Shown here: piece by piece, positions 27,387-39,300 of the stretch
Layout of the letters: the number at the start of each line of letters is the position of its first letter
Numbering within the stretch: the first letter of the stretch is position 1
Origin: Planctomycetota bacterium
Lineage (GTDB): Bacteria > Planctomycetota > PUPC01 > JACPCR01
DNA length: 64,000 nucleotides
NCBI GenBank assembly: GCA_027625095.1
Contig: JAQBXN010000006.1
Span: forward strand, 62,001-126,000
Direction: 5' to 3'
The notes under the pieces: model-generated
Databases searched by the model: none
Seen by the model: only the letters and a program-made list of their open reading frames with translations
What the model was told of the DNA's origin: nothing
Made by a program: the position numbers and the translations under genes

Positions 27387-29060
27387 ATGGAGCAGGCTGA
27401 AGTCGCTGTACGCACAATTATTGAGCTTGGGAAGGCCAAAGGCTTCCTGACTTTTGATGAGATCAATGATCTCCTGCCGGATGACATGTCTGTGCCGGCC
27501 AAGGTTGAAGATATCCTGAACGCTCTGGAAGAGCTCGGCATCGATATTGTCGACGAGACTGCAGATCCGGAAGACGAGGACGAATCACCCAGCAAGGAGG
27601 AGAAGGAGAACAAGGAAGAAGAGATCGCACAGCTTCCCGATGACGAACCGATCGAGAGCATCGACGATCCCCTCCGAATGTATCTGAGCCAGGTTGGTGA
27701 GATCCCATTGCTTTCACGCACCGAGGAAATGATTCTCGCTCGCAAGATCGATCAAACCCGAAAACTCTTCCGCCGCAAAGTCCTGGCATCAGACATCTCG
27801 CTCGAATCTTCACTTCGCATCCTCGAAGATGTGCAGGCAGGAGAACTGCCACTGGCCCGTACCTTCCGCGTCAGCGACACCACGCCGCTCGACAGGGATC
27901 AACTCGAGAATCGATTGCCGACCAACTCGTCCACCATTCGCGGGGTTCTTGATAGAAACCTGCAGGACTGGCTGCTGATGCACCGGCCTGGAGTTCCAGC
28001 AAGTGAGAGACGTGAGTTGAAGCGGAGCATCCGTTTTCGTCGCCGGCGAGCGGTGAATTTGTTAGAGGAATTGAATCTTCAGACCGATCACTTCCAACCG
28101 ATGATGGAAGAGCTCAAGACCATCGCCTATCAGATGCAGTGGCACGAGGAGGAAATCAGACGCCTGGTGCAAACGAATACTCCGCAAAGCGCCGTGCAGG
28201 CGGAACACACCAAGCTGCATCAGCTCTGTCTGGCAAGCCGTGCCGAGCCGTCGGATTTGCGCCGAGATGTCAGCGTCATCAAGCAGCGTTTCCTTGCTTA
28301 TAAACGCGCTAAGGAACGCCTGTCTGAGGGGAACCTTCGCCTCGTGGTCAGCATCGCCAAGAAATATCGCCACCGTGGTCTTTCATTCCTCGACTTGATT
28401 CAGGAGGGCAATGCCGGCCTGATGAAAGCCGTTGAGAAATACGAATACAAACAGGGCTATCGATTCAGCACATATGCCACATGGTGGATTCGTCAGGCCA
28501 TTACTCGATCCATCGCAGATCAGGCGAGAACCATTCGAATTCCCGTCCACATGATCGAAACCATGCGTAAGCTGCGGGTGGTGCACAAGACGCTCCTGCA
28601 GCGAATGGGCCGCGAGCCGACGAATGAAGAAATCGCAAGATCTGCAGAGATTTCGCCAGAAGAAGTCCGCAAGATCATGCAGTCCTCCAAGCCGCTCATC
28701 TCCCTGCATCGCCCAATTGGTGATAGCCAGGATCGCTGCTTCGGTGACCTTACCGAGGATACCAGTGCCATTTCGCCGATCGCTTCGGCCTCGCAGGAGA
28801 TGCTGAAGGATCGTATCGATCAGGTGCTTAACACGTTGAGCGACCCGGAGAAGGAGATCCTGAAGCTCCGTTTCGGAATCGGCGACGGTCAGACATACAC
28901 CCTTGAAGAGGTCGGCAAGCGATTCCGCCTGTCGAGGGAACGCGTTCGGCAGATTGAGGCCAAGGCTGTCCGAAAGCTTCAGCATCCGTGCCGCAGCCGG
29001 CAATTGGAAGGGTTCCTCGAAGGGACAGAGGAGCAGCCGCCCGAAGAAGTCACTGGTTGA
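27387..29060 (+). CDS. rpoD: RNA polymerase primary sigma factor
   Basis: A 557-residue housekeeping sigma factor. Region 1.1 is at the N-terminus ([11 protein letters not shown]), followed by an acidic linker. Region 1.2 reads [19 protein letters not shown], region 2 reads [27 protein letters not shown] and [15 protein letters not shown], and regions 3-4 follow, with the -35-binding helix [19 protein letters not shown]. The usual C-terminal arginine patch is present ([13 protein letters not shown]). It recognises housekeeping promoters with core RNA polymerase in the cytosol. A perfect terminator follows at 29089. An ATG at 27387 fits the family start. Confidence 0.97.
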   Translation: MEQAEVAVRTIIELGKAKGFLTFDEINDLLPDDMSVPAKVEDILNALEELGIDIVDETADPEDEDESPSKEEKENKEEEIAQLPDDEPIESIDDPLRMYLSQVGEIPLLSRTEEMILARKIDQTRKLFRRKVLASDISLESSLRILEDVQAGELPLARTFRVSDTTPLDRDQLENRLPTNSSTIRGVLDRNLQDWLLMHRPGVPASERRELKRSIRFRRRRAVNLLEELNLQTDHFQPMMEELKTIAYQMQWHEEEIRRLVQTNTPQSAVQAEHTKLHQLCLASRAEPSDLRRDVSVIKQRFLAYKRAKERLSEGNLRLVVSIAKKYRHRGLSFLDLIQEGNAGLMKAVEKYEYKQGYRFSTYATWWIRQAITRSIADQARTIRIPVHMIETMRKLRVVHKTLLQRMGREPTNEEIARSAEISPEEVRKIMQSSKPLISLHRPIGDSQDRCFGDLTEDTSAISPIASASQEMLKDRIDQVLNTLSDPEKEILKLRFGIGDGQTYTLEEVGKRFRLSRERVRQIEAKAVRKLQHPCRSRQLEGFLEGTEEQPPEEVTG

Positions 29061-29088
29061 CAAATCACGGCATCCATAATTACCTATT

Positions 29089-29123
29089 AAGAGCATGCTC
29101 AAGACCGAGCATGCTCTTTTTTT
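29089..29123 (+). terminator. Rho-independent terminator after rpoD
   Basis: Perfect 12-bp stem (29089-29100 with 29107-29118, loop AAGACC) followed by a run of T residues to 29123. Confidence 0.95.
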
Positions 29124-29132
29124 GTGTGTCAT

Positions 29133-30890
<1,758 letters not shown>

Positions 30891-30911
30891 CAAAACTTGG
30901 CTTCTTCAGTT

Positions 30912-30985
30912 GCAGGATAGGCATCTCGCCCGATTCCGGCGGGGCGTCGCTCCGCAAAAGACAGGCAAGAAGCCTGTCCTACGAT
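30912..30985. repeat. REP-like hairpin (bacterial 'GQASCLSF..' type)
   Basis: A 7-bp perfect inverted repeat GACAGGC/GCCTGTC (30960-30966 and 30972-30978, loop AAGAA) lies in a segment whose minus strand reads GQASCLSFAERRPAG, the reading of a palindromic repeat family I have seen widely spread in bacterial genomes. Between the FtsB-like gene and proA; no gene of its own. Confidence 0.65.
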
Positions 30986-31021
30986 CTTGAACGATCCTCG
31001 CACCCGACTTACCCGTCAAAC

Positions 31022-32305
31022 ATGGCCAATAAGACAACCACCAAGAGACAGACTTCAGAAGCCTACGTCCAGGAGATTGTCGCCAAAGCCCGCGTGGCTT
31101 CACGCGAGATAGCGAACCTCGATACGGTCAAGAAAGACGCGGCCTTGCGCCTTATGGCCGAACGTCTGGTCAAGAGTTCCGACTACCTGCAGGAAGAAAA
31201 CGAAAAGGATCTTGCCGCCGGCAAGAAATCAAAGCTGACCTCGGCGCTTCTGGATCGGCTCACTCTGACGCAGAGTCGAATTGAAGGAATGGCTGAGGGC
31301 CTCGAGCAGATTGCCGCATTGCCGGATCCTGTCGGTAAACTCCTTGACGGTTGGTCACGACCAAACGGACTCCGCATCCAGCAGGTACGAGTCCCAATTG
31401 GTGTCATCGGAATCATCTACGAATCCCGCCCGAACGTCACCGCGGATGCTGCAGGACTCTGTCTGAAGTCAGGCAACGCATCTATTCTCAGGGGCGGGAA
31501 AGAAGCCATTCATTCCAATCTTGCCATCCATAAAATTATTGAGAGCAGTCTCTCAGACCTTGGCATCAATCCCGCTGGTATCCAAATCATCAACCGCACA
31601 GATCGAACAGTAGTCAAGCATCTCGTCGAGAGGGAGGGAAACCTTGATGTAATCATCCCTCGCGGGGGAGAGGGACTCATCCGGGCCATAAGCGAGATGT
31701 CAAAAGTGCCGGTCCTGAAACACTATAAAGGGGTATGCCACGTGTACGTCGATGCGGGTGCGGAGCTGGAAATGGCACGCAGCATTACATTCAATTCGAA
31801 GACCCAGCGGCCCGGTGTCTGCAACGCTGCGGAATGCTTACTTGTGCATGAAGACATCGCTGCTGGCTTTTTGCCCTCGGCAATTGAACAACTCAAGAGG
31901 GCGGGAGTCGAAATCCGTGCCTGCCCTCGCACGCGCAAGATCGTTAAGGGCCTCAAAATAGCGAAGCCCGATGATTGGGGAGCAGAATTCCTGGACCTCA
32001 TCCTGGCAGTTAGAGTGGTCGCTTCACTTGAAGAAGCCATTGATTTCATCAACACGAACGGCAGTGGCCACACTGATGCCATCGTTACCAACAGCCTCGC
32101 TGCTTCGAACGAATTCACCAGGCGCGTGGATTCGGCGGCGGTTTTCGTTAATGCCAGCACCCGGTTTACCGACGGATTCGAATTTGGTTTCGGCGCAGAG
32201 ATTGGCATCAGCACCGACCGTCTTCACGCACGAGGCCCAGTAGGTCTGGAAGGCCTGACGACTTACAAATTTGTTGTCGGTGGGAATGGCCAGTTGAAGC
32301 AATGA
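31022..32305 (+). CDS. proA: Gamma-glutamyl phosphate reductase
   Basis: A 427-residue ALDH-superfamily enzyme. Visible family blocks include VPIGVIGIIYESRPNVTADAA, GKEAIHSN and the catalytic Cys in RPGVCNAAECLLVHED. It reduces gamma-glutamyl phosphate to glutamate semialdehyde with NADPH, the second step of proline synthesis. proB is not in the window. The ATG lacks a strong ribosome binding site. Flanking it are repeat elements on both sides. It is followed by a hairpin-repeat cluster at 32308. Confidence 0.97.
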   Translation: MANKTTTKRQTSEAYVQEIVAKARVASREIANLDTVKKDAALRLMAERLVKSSDYLQEENEKDLAAGKKSKLTSALLDRLTLTQSRIEGMAEGLEQIAALPDPVGKLLDGWSRPNGLRIQQVRVPIGVIGIIYESRPNVTADAAGLCLKSGNASILRGGKEAIHSNLAIHKIIESSLSDLGINPAGIQIINRTDRTVVKHLVEREGNLDVIIPRGGEGLIRAISEMSKVPVLKHYKGVCHVYVDAGAELEMARSITFNSKTQRPGVCNAAECLLVHEDIAAGFLPSAIEQLKRAGVEIRACPRTRKIVKGLKIAKPDDWGAEFLDLILAVRVVASLEEAIDFINTNGSGHTDAIVTNSLAASNEFTRRVDSAAVFVNASTRFTDGFEFGFGAEIGISTDRLHARGPVGLEGLTTYKFVVGGNGQLKQ

Positions 32306-32307
32306 GA

Positions 32308-32460
32308 TTTTTGGAGTGCGGGAATGGGTACCGCTTTCACATCCCCGGTGCGTTTCAGAAAAGCTGCGACAAGTCGGAGCACTCCAAAATGCGATGTTCT
32401 GAAGTAGCACGGAGTTGCACTCCGTGAAAAATGCCGGAGTGCAACTCCGGTCCGCAATTT
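32308..32460. repeat. Dispersed hairpin repeat, copy 2, plus two palindromes
   Basis: Outer inverted arms TTTTGGAGTGC / GCACTCCAAAA (32309-32319 and 32379-32389). The right part, on the minus strand, is nearly identical to the left half of copy 1 at 18470. Two further palindromes follow: CACGGAGT/ACTCCGTG (32408-32415, 32419-32426) and CCGGAGT/ACTCCGG (32434-32440, 32444-32450). Confidence 0.85.
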
Positions 32461-32490
32461 CGGTGGCGGCCCTCGGCCGTATCAAGATTC

Positions 32491-32934
32491 ATGCCCGAAA
32501 AAGAAAATCTGATCGTCGTGTTCACTGATATGCGTGGCTTTGCCAGGCTCACCGAATCGATGGCTGACGAAGACATTTTCCAGCTCATTTCTGACTTTTC
32601 TGAACGCACCGGTCATTCCCTTCAGGGTACCAACGGCCGCGTCATAAAATTCATAGGCGATGCCGCGCTGATTACTTTTCCTGACGATGATCCCGCTGGT
32701 ACAGTCAAGTTCCTGCGCCAGCTCAAGACCGACATCGACAGTTGGCTTCAATCGAGCGGTTATTCGAACTCACTGGCCATCCGAGCACACATCGGCCCAG
32801 TCATCTCCGGCATGATCGGCACGGATGATGACAAACGATTCGACATCATCGGCAAGACCGTCAATCAGACGGCCATGCTCAAAGGTGGCGAGTTTGTCTT
32901 GTCTGATGAACTGCAGGCCGCTATCGCGCCATAG
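32491..32934 (+). CDS. Single-domain class III nucleotide cyclase-like protein
   Basis: From ATG 32491 a 147-residue protein that is just one cyclase homology domain: VFTDMRGFARLTES, GRVIKFIGDAALITF (metal-binding Asp residues present) and GPVISGMIGTDDDKRFDIIGKTVNQTAML. The last block normally reads VNxAxRL; here the transition-state Arg is replaced (VNQTAML), so catalysis may be impaired. No regulatory domain is attached. It may be a degenerate cyclase or a protein-protein module. Its immediate upstream sequence is repeat DNA, so the start at 32491 is more reasonable than the earlier frame from 32431. Confidence 0.75.
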   Translation: MPEKENLIVVFTDMRGFARLTESMADEDIFQLISDFSERTGHSLQGTNGRVIKFIGDAALITFPDDDPAGTVKFLRQLKTDIDSWLQSSGYSNSLAIRAHIGPVISGMIGTDDDKRFDIIGKTVNQTAMLKGGEFVLSDELQAAIAP

Positions 32935-33049
32935 TTCGCGATGCCAAGAGTGTGGTGTGGGGATTCTCTCCAATCTCAAGTAGCCGTGGCGGAAGGTCGA
33001 GAGCATGGCTCGTGGATCTGCCGCAAACCGTCGCGATCACGACGTCACT

Positions 33050-33508
33050 TTACGAATGTTCCGGATTCGAGGGCTGTCTTGCCGGGGCCGGCTTCAAGGG
33101 GTTTGGGATGTAGGTGATGAACGCTACCCACTCGGCCTCTTCTTCTTCATCAGCAGCCTTGATGAACTTTACATCCATGATGCGGCAACCTTCCAGCTTC
33201 ATGAGTTTCTTGTTTACTCTGGCGGCGAGTTGTTTGTGCGATTCGGCTGAAACCGATTCTATGCGCGTCACCCGCTTGGTGTGACACAGGTTGAAATTCG
33301 CCAGTTCGTTGATGACTCCCTGAATGATGGTGAGTTTGTCCAGGTACTTATCGCGAATCTCATCAAATTCCGGCGAGAAGGTGCGGGGGTCAAGCACGGC
33401 CTTCAAGTCTTGTTCCTGATCCTTCAGGTTGCCGAGCAGATCTTCACGGAGTTCGTATTGAATTTCAGCGAGTATTTTGGCGACACGGCTGGCATCTTGA
33501 ACGCTCAT
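33050..33508 (-). CDS. Cytosolic protein of unknown function
   Basis: A 152-residue charged, helical protein from ATG 33508, preceded by AGGA at a usable distance. No signal peptide or membrane segment. The frame extends upstream to 33595 but that part has no ribosome binding site and less natural composition. The N-terminal half is Glu/Asp/Leu-rich with a likely coiled coil (LREDLLGNLKDQEQDLKAVLD). I recognise no family. It lies downstream of the RavA-like ATPase gene on the same strand across about 120 bases, so it may be the last member of that group. Confidence 0.6.
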   Translation of the reverse strand: MSVQDASRVAKILAEIQYELREDLLGNLKDQEQDLKAVLDPRTFSPEFDEIRDKYLDKLTIIQGVINELANFNLCHTKRVTRIESVSAESHKQLAARVNKKLMKLEGCRIMDVKFIKAADEEEEAEWVAFITYIPNPLKPAPARQPSNPEHS

Positions 33509-33627
33509 AAGAAATTCCTGAATTTGATTTTTTACTTGGCTAATCAGATGGGTCTGGAGGGAGCAAGTAATAGCACAGACGGCCAGCCCCCTCAATGTGG
33601 AATGAATGCCTGGCGGTCGCGGAGGGC

Positions 33628-34617
33628 CTACTCCTCTCGCGCAATCAATGACAACCGCCTCCGGCCTTCAACGTCGTAAGGATTGTCCCATGTGTATTCG
33701 AGCAGACGCTGATCCTGTGATTTCAAATCGCGGCCTTCCAACAGAGCGCTGGTAACCATGAGCTTGATCATCTTTATGACTTTTCGGTCGTTCAGTTGAG
33801 TAAGCCGGTCATCCCGAATTGCTCTCACTTTTCTTATGAACGATTGAAGAAAAAGGACCTGTTTCTTTTGAAAGTCCTCCTGCTGGAGAACTCTCGTGAC
33901 CGCCTTGAATACGGAGTTGAAGTCATCAAGACTTGGCATCTGTTCGAATTCAACGGTCGCTCCCTCACCGACCATTCGCCGGGAGCGCAGGCTTTCTCGC
34001 TGAATGCCCAGCCGCACGAGTCCCTTAAGGTCGTCCTCACTCGAAACATTCCGGCATTCGACCCGAAGTGTAAAACGATCAAACAATGCCCCGAGATCGT
34101 CTGTCGAAGGCACTTCATTTGTCGCGCCAAACAAGACGAGCAACGGCACCGGAATGGGCTTGCCGGCATCATAAAACTTGCGTTCGTTCAGGATCGTCAG
34201 CAGGCTGTTCAGGATGGCGCTGTTGGCCTTGAACACTTCATCCAGAAACGCGACCTCTGCATTTTGCAGCATCCCGGTGCTGTTACGCGAATAGATTTGG
34301 TTCTTTGTGTATTCTTCAATCTTTACCGGACCGAATACTTCACTTGGTTCGGTAAAAGGTGTCAGTAAGAATTCGAAGTAGCCGCCGGACTTTTCACGCT
34401 GAATGCCGAGCAGTTCGCAGAACTGAACAATGAGGTCGGACTTTGCCGTGCCCGGCTCGCCGACCAGCAGCAGCGGCTCGCGAGCGGCCGAGCAGAGGCA
34501 GAGCAGACGAATGATCTCATCCTTACCGACGAAGAGAGAGCAGAGCGCCTCCCTGAGATTCTTGATGCGTTGGGTCGCCGGTTTTATATGTTCGAGAATT
34601 TCGGAAAGGTCAGGCAT
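33628..34617 (-). CDS. RavA/MoxR-like AAA+ ATPase
   Basis: A 329-residue ATPase from ATG 34617. Walker A reads GEPGTAKS (residues 53-60), Walker B reads VAFLDEVFKA, and the arginine-finger and sensor region follows (DRFTLRVECR). The YFEFLLTPFTEPSEVFGPV block fits the RavA/MoxR group, which usually acts with a VWA-domain partner in complex assembly. No VWA gene is in this window. The ATG lies inside the stop of the preceding gene (ATGCCTGA overlap), showing translational coupling with the 273-residue unknown protein. A TTG at 34644 is an unlikely start. Confidence 0.85.
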   Translation of the reverse strand: MPDLSEILEHIKPATQRIKNLREALCSLFVGKDEIIRLLCLCSAAREPLLLVGEPGTAKSDLIVQFCELLGIQREKSGGYFEFLLTPFTEPSEVFGPVKIEEYTKNQIYSRNSTGMLQNAEVAFLDEVFKANSAILNSLLTILNERKFYDAGKPIPVPLLVLFGATNEVPSTDDLGALFDRFTLRVECRNVSSEDDLKGLVRLGIQRESLRSRRMVGEGATVEFEQMPSLDDFNSVFKAVTRVLQQEDFQKKQVLFLQSFIRKVRAIRDDRLTQLNDRKVIKMIKLMVTSALLEGRDLKSQDQRLLEYTWDNPYDVEGRRRLSLIAREE

Positions 34618-35431
34618 CAGAATACTGAATGAGGAACTCTTCAAGGTGGTGTGGTTTCGGGCTGCGGGGAAGACCTGGAACTCTCAGGTGCAGTTCGAGA
34701 GCATCGGCGAGCCTTTCCATAGCAGCGATTTTAAGCGATTGTTGCTCGGGAGCGGTCATTCGGTGGAGCGCATCGAGAAACCATTGAAGCATCGGCTGAA
34801 ATGCACTGAAGTCGTTTCGTTCAGTGAGCAACTTCAGGCTCGACCATTCCAGGCCTGGTTGTCTTTTTGGTCCCGAATCACGGAACAAAAGCGCTCTCAA
34901 TCCACCGCCCGTTCTGCGATTATCCACTAAACGATCCAGGTAGATCAAACGTGTCAGCGGGCTGCGCTGGATGAGTTCCCAATTAGTATCGATTCTTTCG
35001 TCGGAAGGCGGCTGTCGGAAGAGTGGCATTAACAGAAGGTGAATGAACAGGATGTCAGCCGCATCCTGGCATCCATGACTGTCCATAAATTTCATGCATG
35101 CAGTTTGGATTTGGTGTGTGGAGGGAGAGTCTCGAATAACAGCACAGACAAGAGCTGCTGCAGAGAACAGGGATGGCCTCAACGGCTTCAATCCGCTTTC
35201 TGACAGGAGAAAGTACCGGCATACAAATTCGGCCACCATCTGATGCATCGAGGTGACCAGGGGCTTACAAATGATTTTGCTATGCAGCCATTCCCGGAGT
35301 TGGTCTGATGCGTTCTCACCTTCGCCAAATTCGGGAACGGCCAGTTCGCCTCTGGCGTCTGATCGTCTTCCCAGCCTGATTTCTTCGAGCATCTGGATTA
35401 ACCGGTCTGAGTCACTCGCAACACTCGTCAT
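34610..35431 (-). CDS. Protein of unknown function, coupled to RavA-like ATPase
   Basis: A 273-residue soluble protein, mainly helical, with no signal peptide. I recognise no family. Its start overlaps the stop of rsmI by 4 bases (ATGA), and its end overlaps the AAA+ ATPase start, so rsmI, this gene and the ATPase form one tightly coupled transcript. That placement makes it the likely partner of the ATPase, possibly taking the role that VWA proteins play elsewhere. This is inference from context only. Leu/Arg-rich helices run through residues 95-230. Confidence 0.75.
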   Translation of the reverse strand: MTSVASDSDRLIQMLEEIRLGRRSDARGELAVPEFGEGENASDQLREWLHSKIICKPLVTSMHQMVAEFVCRYFLLSESGLKPLRPSLFSAAALVCAVIRDSPSTHQIQTACMKFMDSHGCQDAADILFIHLLLMPLFRQPPSDERIDTNWELIQRSPLTRLIYLDRLVDNRRTGGGLRALLFRDSGPKRQPGLEWSSLKLLTERNDFSAFQPMLQWFLDALHRMTAPEQQSLKIAAMERLADALELHLRVPGLPRSPKPHHLEEFLIQYSDA

Positions 35432-36105
35432 GTCTCTTCCTCGTTTCCTGCAACGACGAGCACATACTCGCCTCGCGGCTCATTTTCGTTCATTCGCTCC
35501 AAGACTTTCGAGAGGGAACCACGCACGATCTCCTCAAACTTCTTCGTCAGCTCACGGCACAGAGCACACTGTCGGTCACCATAGACCTTCAGGCATGCCT
35601 CGACAAGTTTCTTGATTCGATAAGGAGACTCATAAAAAATAAGGGTCGCTTTGGCCCCCATGGATTCCTCAAGAAACCGATCCCTTCGCCCCGGACGCCG
35701 CGGAGGGAACCCGCGATACCAAAATTCATTGACCGGTAATCCCGATGCGACTACTGCTGGCACGAAAGCCGTCGCCCCGGGGACTGGAACAATCTCAATC
35801 TCTTCATCAATACAGGCTCGCACGAGGGGATAGCCCGGATCCGATATTCCGGGGGTCCCTGCATTGGAGACCACAGCAACGCTGTCGCCTGAATGCAGCC
35901 GCTCAATAATCTGTGCTATACGGCCCTTCTCATTGTGCTCATAAAAGCTCATCAGAGGTTTGGAAATACCGAAGTGTTTGAGCATGCGGCCGGTCAAACG
36001 CGTATCTTCCGCCGCGATCAAAGCGACCTCTCGCAGCACGTTCAGCGCGCGGTGCGTGATGTCTTCGAGGTTGCCGACGGGCGTGCTGACCAGGTAGAGA
36101 GGCAC
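35428..36105 (-). CDS. rsmI: 16S rRNA C1402 2'-O-ribose methyltransferase
   Basis: A 225-residue enzyme with the RsmI pattern: LYLVSTPVGNLEDIT, RALNVL, IAAEDTRLTGRMLKHFGI, SNAGTPGISDPG and the GATAFVPAVVASGLP segment. It methylates the ribose of C1402 in the decoding centre of 16S rRNA with SAM. It is the first gene of the coupled four-gene minus-strand group and is divergent from the DUF4838 gene. The C-terminal part is shorter than in Escherichia coli (about 280 residues), lacking the tail region. Confidence 0.95.
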   Translation of the reverse strand: MPLYLVSTPVGNLEDITHRALNVLREVALIAAEDTRLTGRMLKHFGISKPLMSFYEHNEKGRIAQIIERLHSGDSVAVVSNAGTPGISDPGYPLVRACIDEEIEIVPVPGATAFVPAVVASGLPVNEFWYRGFPPRRPGRRDRFLEESMGAKATLIFYESPYRIKKLVEACLKVYGDRQCALCRELTKKFEEIVRGSLSKVLERMNENEPRGEYVLVVAGNEEET

Positions 36106-36341
36106 GAAATATGGTTGATGGTTGATGGCTGATGGTTAATGCTGAGTCACATCTTCTCGGATGTTTATTTCTTTGCATGTTGGTAACCCGGCTTCTGACG
36201 AGCTACTAACCCATACTACTCTGTATACCGAAATCTAAATCGATCTTTTCGATTTAGTACCCTAGAGGCTTGCCAATTGTGTTGAGAGATTAGATTCTCC
36301 CCTAAGACCCATTCAGACCACCAGATGCTGAGGACTCCCAA

Positions 36342-39300
36342 GTGATTCGTCCATATCAAAAAGCTGCTGCGTTCATTCTTTCTTCGCTATTGCTCTCACT
36401 ATCCGCCGAAGAAGAACCGCCCCTCCTCAGGAACGGAGATTTTGAAACCGACAAGCCAGGTGAAATTACCATTGGCAAGATGCCGACTGGCTGGACAAAG
36501 CCATACGCCTCGCGAGTGCTTCAAATCGTTTCCGAAACTCGGCCGGGCTCGAAAGGCAAACAATGCCTGAAGATTGGCACCTCTGAGCAAGTCAACGCTG
36601 GCGGCGCCTACAGCGATCTGGTTCCGCTCGATCCAAAACAGGGACTGTACGTCTCAGGCTGGGTGAAGCCCGGCCATGCGGAGAAGGGGATAGTCGGGAT
36701 TTACTTTGGCATTGGCTGGTACGATAAACTTGGCAAGCCAATCATTATTCAAAAGAAAACGACGGTGAACTATGTCTACGTTTACAAGAATCGGAAGGAA
36801 GGCGACTGGTATCGAATGGAGCTTTCCGTTGTCCCGGCGAAGGAGGAGAAAGAGGAATACCGAAGTGAAATTCCGCACAACGCGGGCTTCTTTGATGTGC
36901 GGATATTTACACTTAATTATCCAGCGCCTGCCTGGATCGATGACATTGAGGCGAGGGTCATGAACAAGAAAGAGGTGGATGAGCTCTACGCTGAAGAGGA
37001 GAAGGCAAAGAAGGAAGCCGCCAGGCTCAATGCCAGACGGGGCATCAAGCCAAGTCTGCCGGACGACCTGAATGCAGAATGGCTGGTGGCTGGAAAGGGC
37101 ACAAAAAAAATCAAGGAAGTAACCGATGATTTAGCGCGTTACATCAGCAAGGTTAACGGCGAGAAAGTGAGCTCCGTCGAATGGCAGCCGAACAAAGCGA
37201 AAAACGTGTTCCTGGTGACTGAGGTCGCGAACGCGCCCGAAGACATTATCGCGCAACTCAAAGGAAAACGAGGGGACGCTTTTGTGATTCGTTACCCGGT
37301 TGAAGTGGACGGTCAGAAGGTGTGTCTCATGGTCTCTCAGGATGAGGATGGTTATGACCGGCCGGTCTATCACTTCCTTACTCAATACATGAATGTGCAC
37401 TGGGTTGGCCCCGGTGAACTGGGTGAAGTGATCTCGCCACAACCGGACTGGCAGCTGCCCGAGACGATCGATGTGATCGAAAATCCCGACTTCGAAATGC
37501 GGCATTGGTACTCGCCCACGTTCACTTGCCGTCAGTGGCTCGCCGCTGGGGTGAGGATGGGCTTCCATCACGCCCTCGGTCAGGTCTTTCATCCGCACAA
37601 GTACAAGGACACGCCGGAGGTGTTTCCGCTCGTTGGGGGCAAGCGGTACATCCCGGTGATAGAACCGGGGCAGCATGCTCTCGGTGGTTGGCAGCCCTGT
37701 ACCGGTAATCCGAAGTCGATCGAGATCGCCACAAAGCACGTCCTCGATACCCTGGAAAAGAATCCTCGAATGGCCACCGTCAGCCTCTCGGTGAACGATG
37801 GGGCGGGTAACATCTGCGAATGTGAGCTCTGCCGTGCACAGGACAGCAAAGATGCGTTCAATACCGGCGGCCGGCCGAATCTGTCCGATCGTTTCTTCCG
37901 CTTCTACAACGCAGTTATGGAGCGTGCGCTGGAGAAGAACCCGGACGCTCGCATTGCCGTTCTCGGCTACGGCGCGGTGAAGACGCCACCCACGGAAGTC
38001 AAGGTGCACCCACGTATTTCAGTCTTTCATGTTCAGCCGTCGCAGGAACACCTCACTGCCTGGGAGAAGTCGGGAGCGAATCCCAATCTCTACCTGTGGT
38101 TGTGGGACGGCGGTTTTCTGACTATCAGACCCGATATATATACCCTGACGGAACTGGTGAGGCAGGCGCAGAAGGTCGGAGGTATCGGCCTCTATTCTGA
38201 GTGCATCCCACACTGGATTATCAGCGCTCCGAAGTTTTATGTGCTGGCTCATATCCTTTGGGATACGAGCCGTGACCCGAGCAAACTGCTCGACCGGTAT
38301 CTCCAACTCGCATACGGGGAGGCCGCACCGCAAACAAGGGCGTTTATTGACCGGTGGTATGAGATCTATCGCCGCCGCAAGCCGGAAGAGCTTCACGAGA
38401 CGTCGTGGGGCTGGCGGGGGCCGGAGCAGTTGGAGTATCTCCGCCGTGACGATTTCGTTTTCATGGACGCCTCTCTAAAGAAGGCGTCCGAGGCGACGCT
38501 CACTGACAAACAGAAGAAGCGCCTGGAGTACCTCAGCATCTATTATCAAATCATGCGTATCAATGGCATGGAATATCTTGCCAGCCAGGAGCTATCTAAC
38601 GAAAAGTGGCTCATGGAGAGTGATGACGACACCATCTTGATGACCGCCGAACACACCACCTCTCTTACGTCTCGTTTTAACGAACTCTACGAAACCCATG
38701 TCCTTCAAGACGAATCCGGCTGGATGCTCGATAACAAATACTACACAGAACCGAAAAAGAAATTTTATGACCAGTTCGTGGGCCAACTGCGCAACACTGT
38801 CTCAAGCAATGCCGCTAGCGCGTCGGATGGGGCCATTGGGTATGTGGTTCGCCGGATGCAAGAGAAAAGGGCAAAGGAGGAGGTCCTCGCCTGGCTTGAA
38901 TCGCAAACCCGTAAACGCCCTTCTCTGGAATCCTACCTCGGTCCACAAATAAATAAGCTCAAAGGTGTCACCTTCAACAATATAGTCAACAACGGCAGCT
39001 TTGAAGAAGGCGAAGCTGGCGACCCGCCGAAATTGCCAGGCTGGGATTTCTATCAGTTTTACGGCATGGTCAAGAACGTGACTGCCAAACATCAATGGAA
39101 GAAGGAGACCGGCCACAACGGCGGCTCGGCAGTCGCTATGGGTGAAGGCCGTTATCCGGAAATGAAGGCTATTATCGAAATGGAGGCCGACCGCCGTTAT
39201 GAGCTCTCATTCTGGTACAAGAGCGAAAATCGAGACAAGCAGTCCTCATTCAGCATTTTTTCCTATGAAGGCGATATAAAATCGCCCAGCGAAATCGTGG

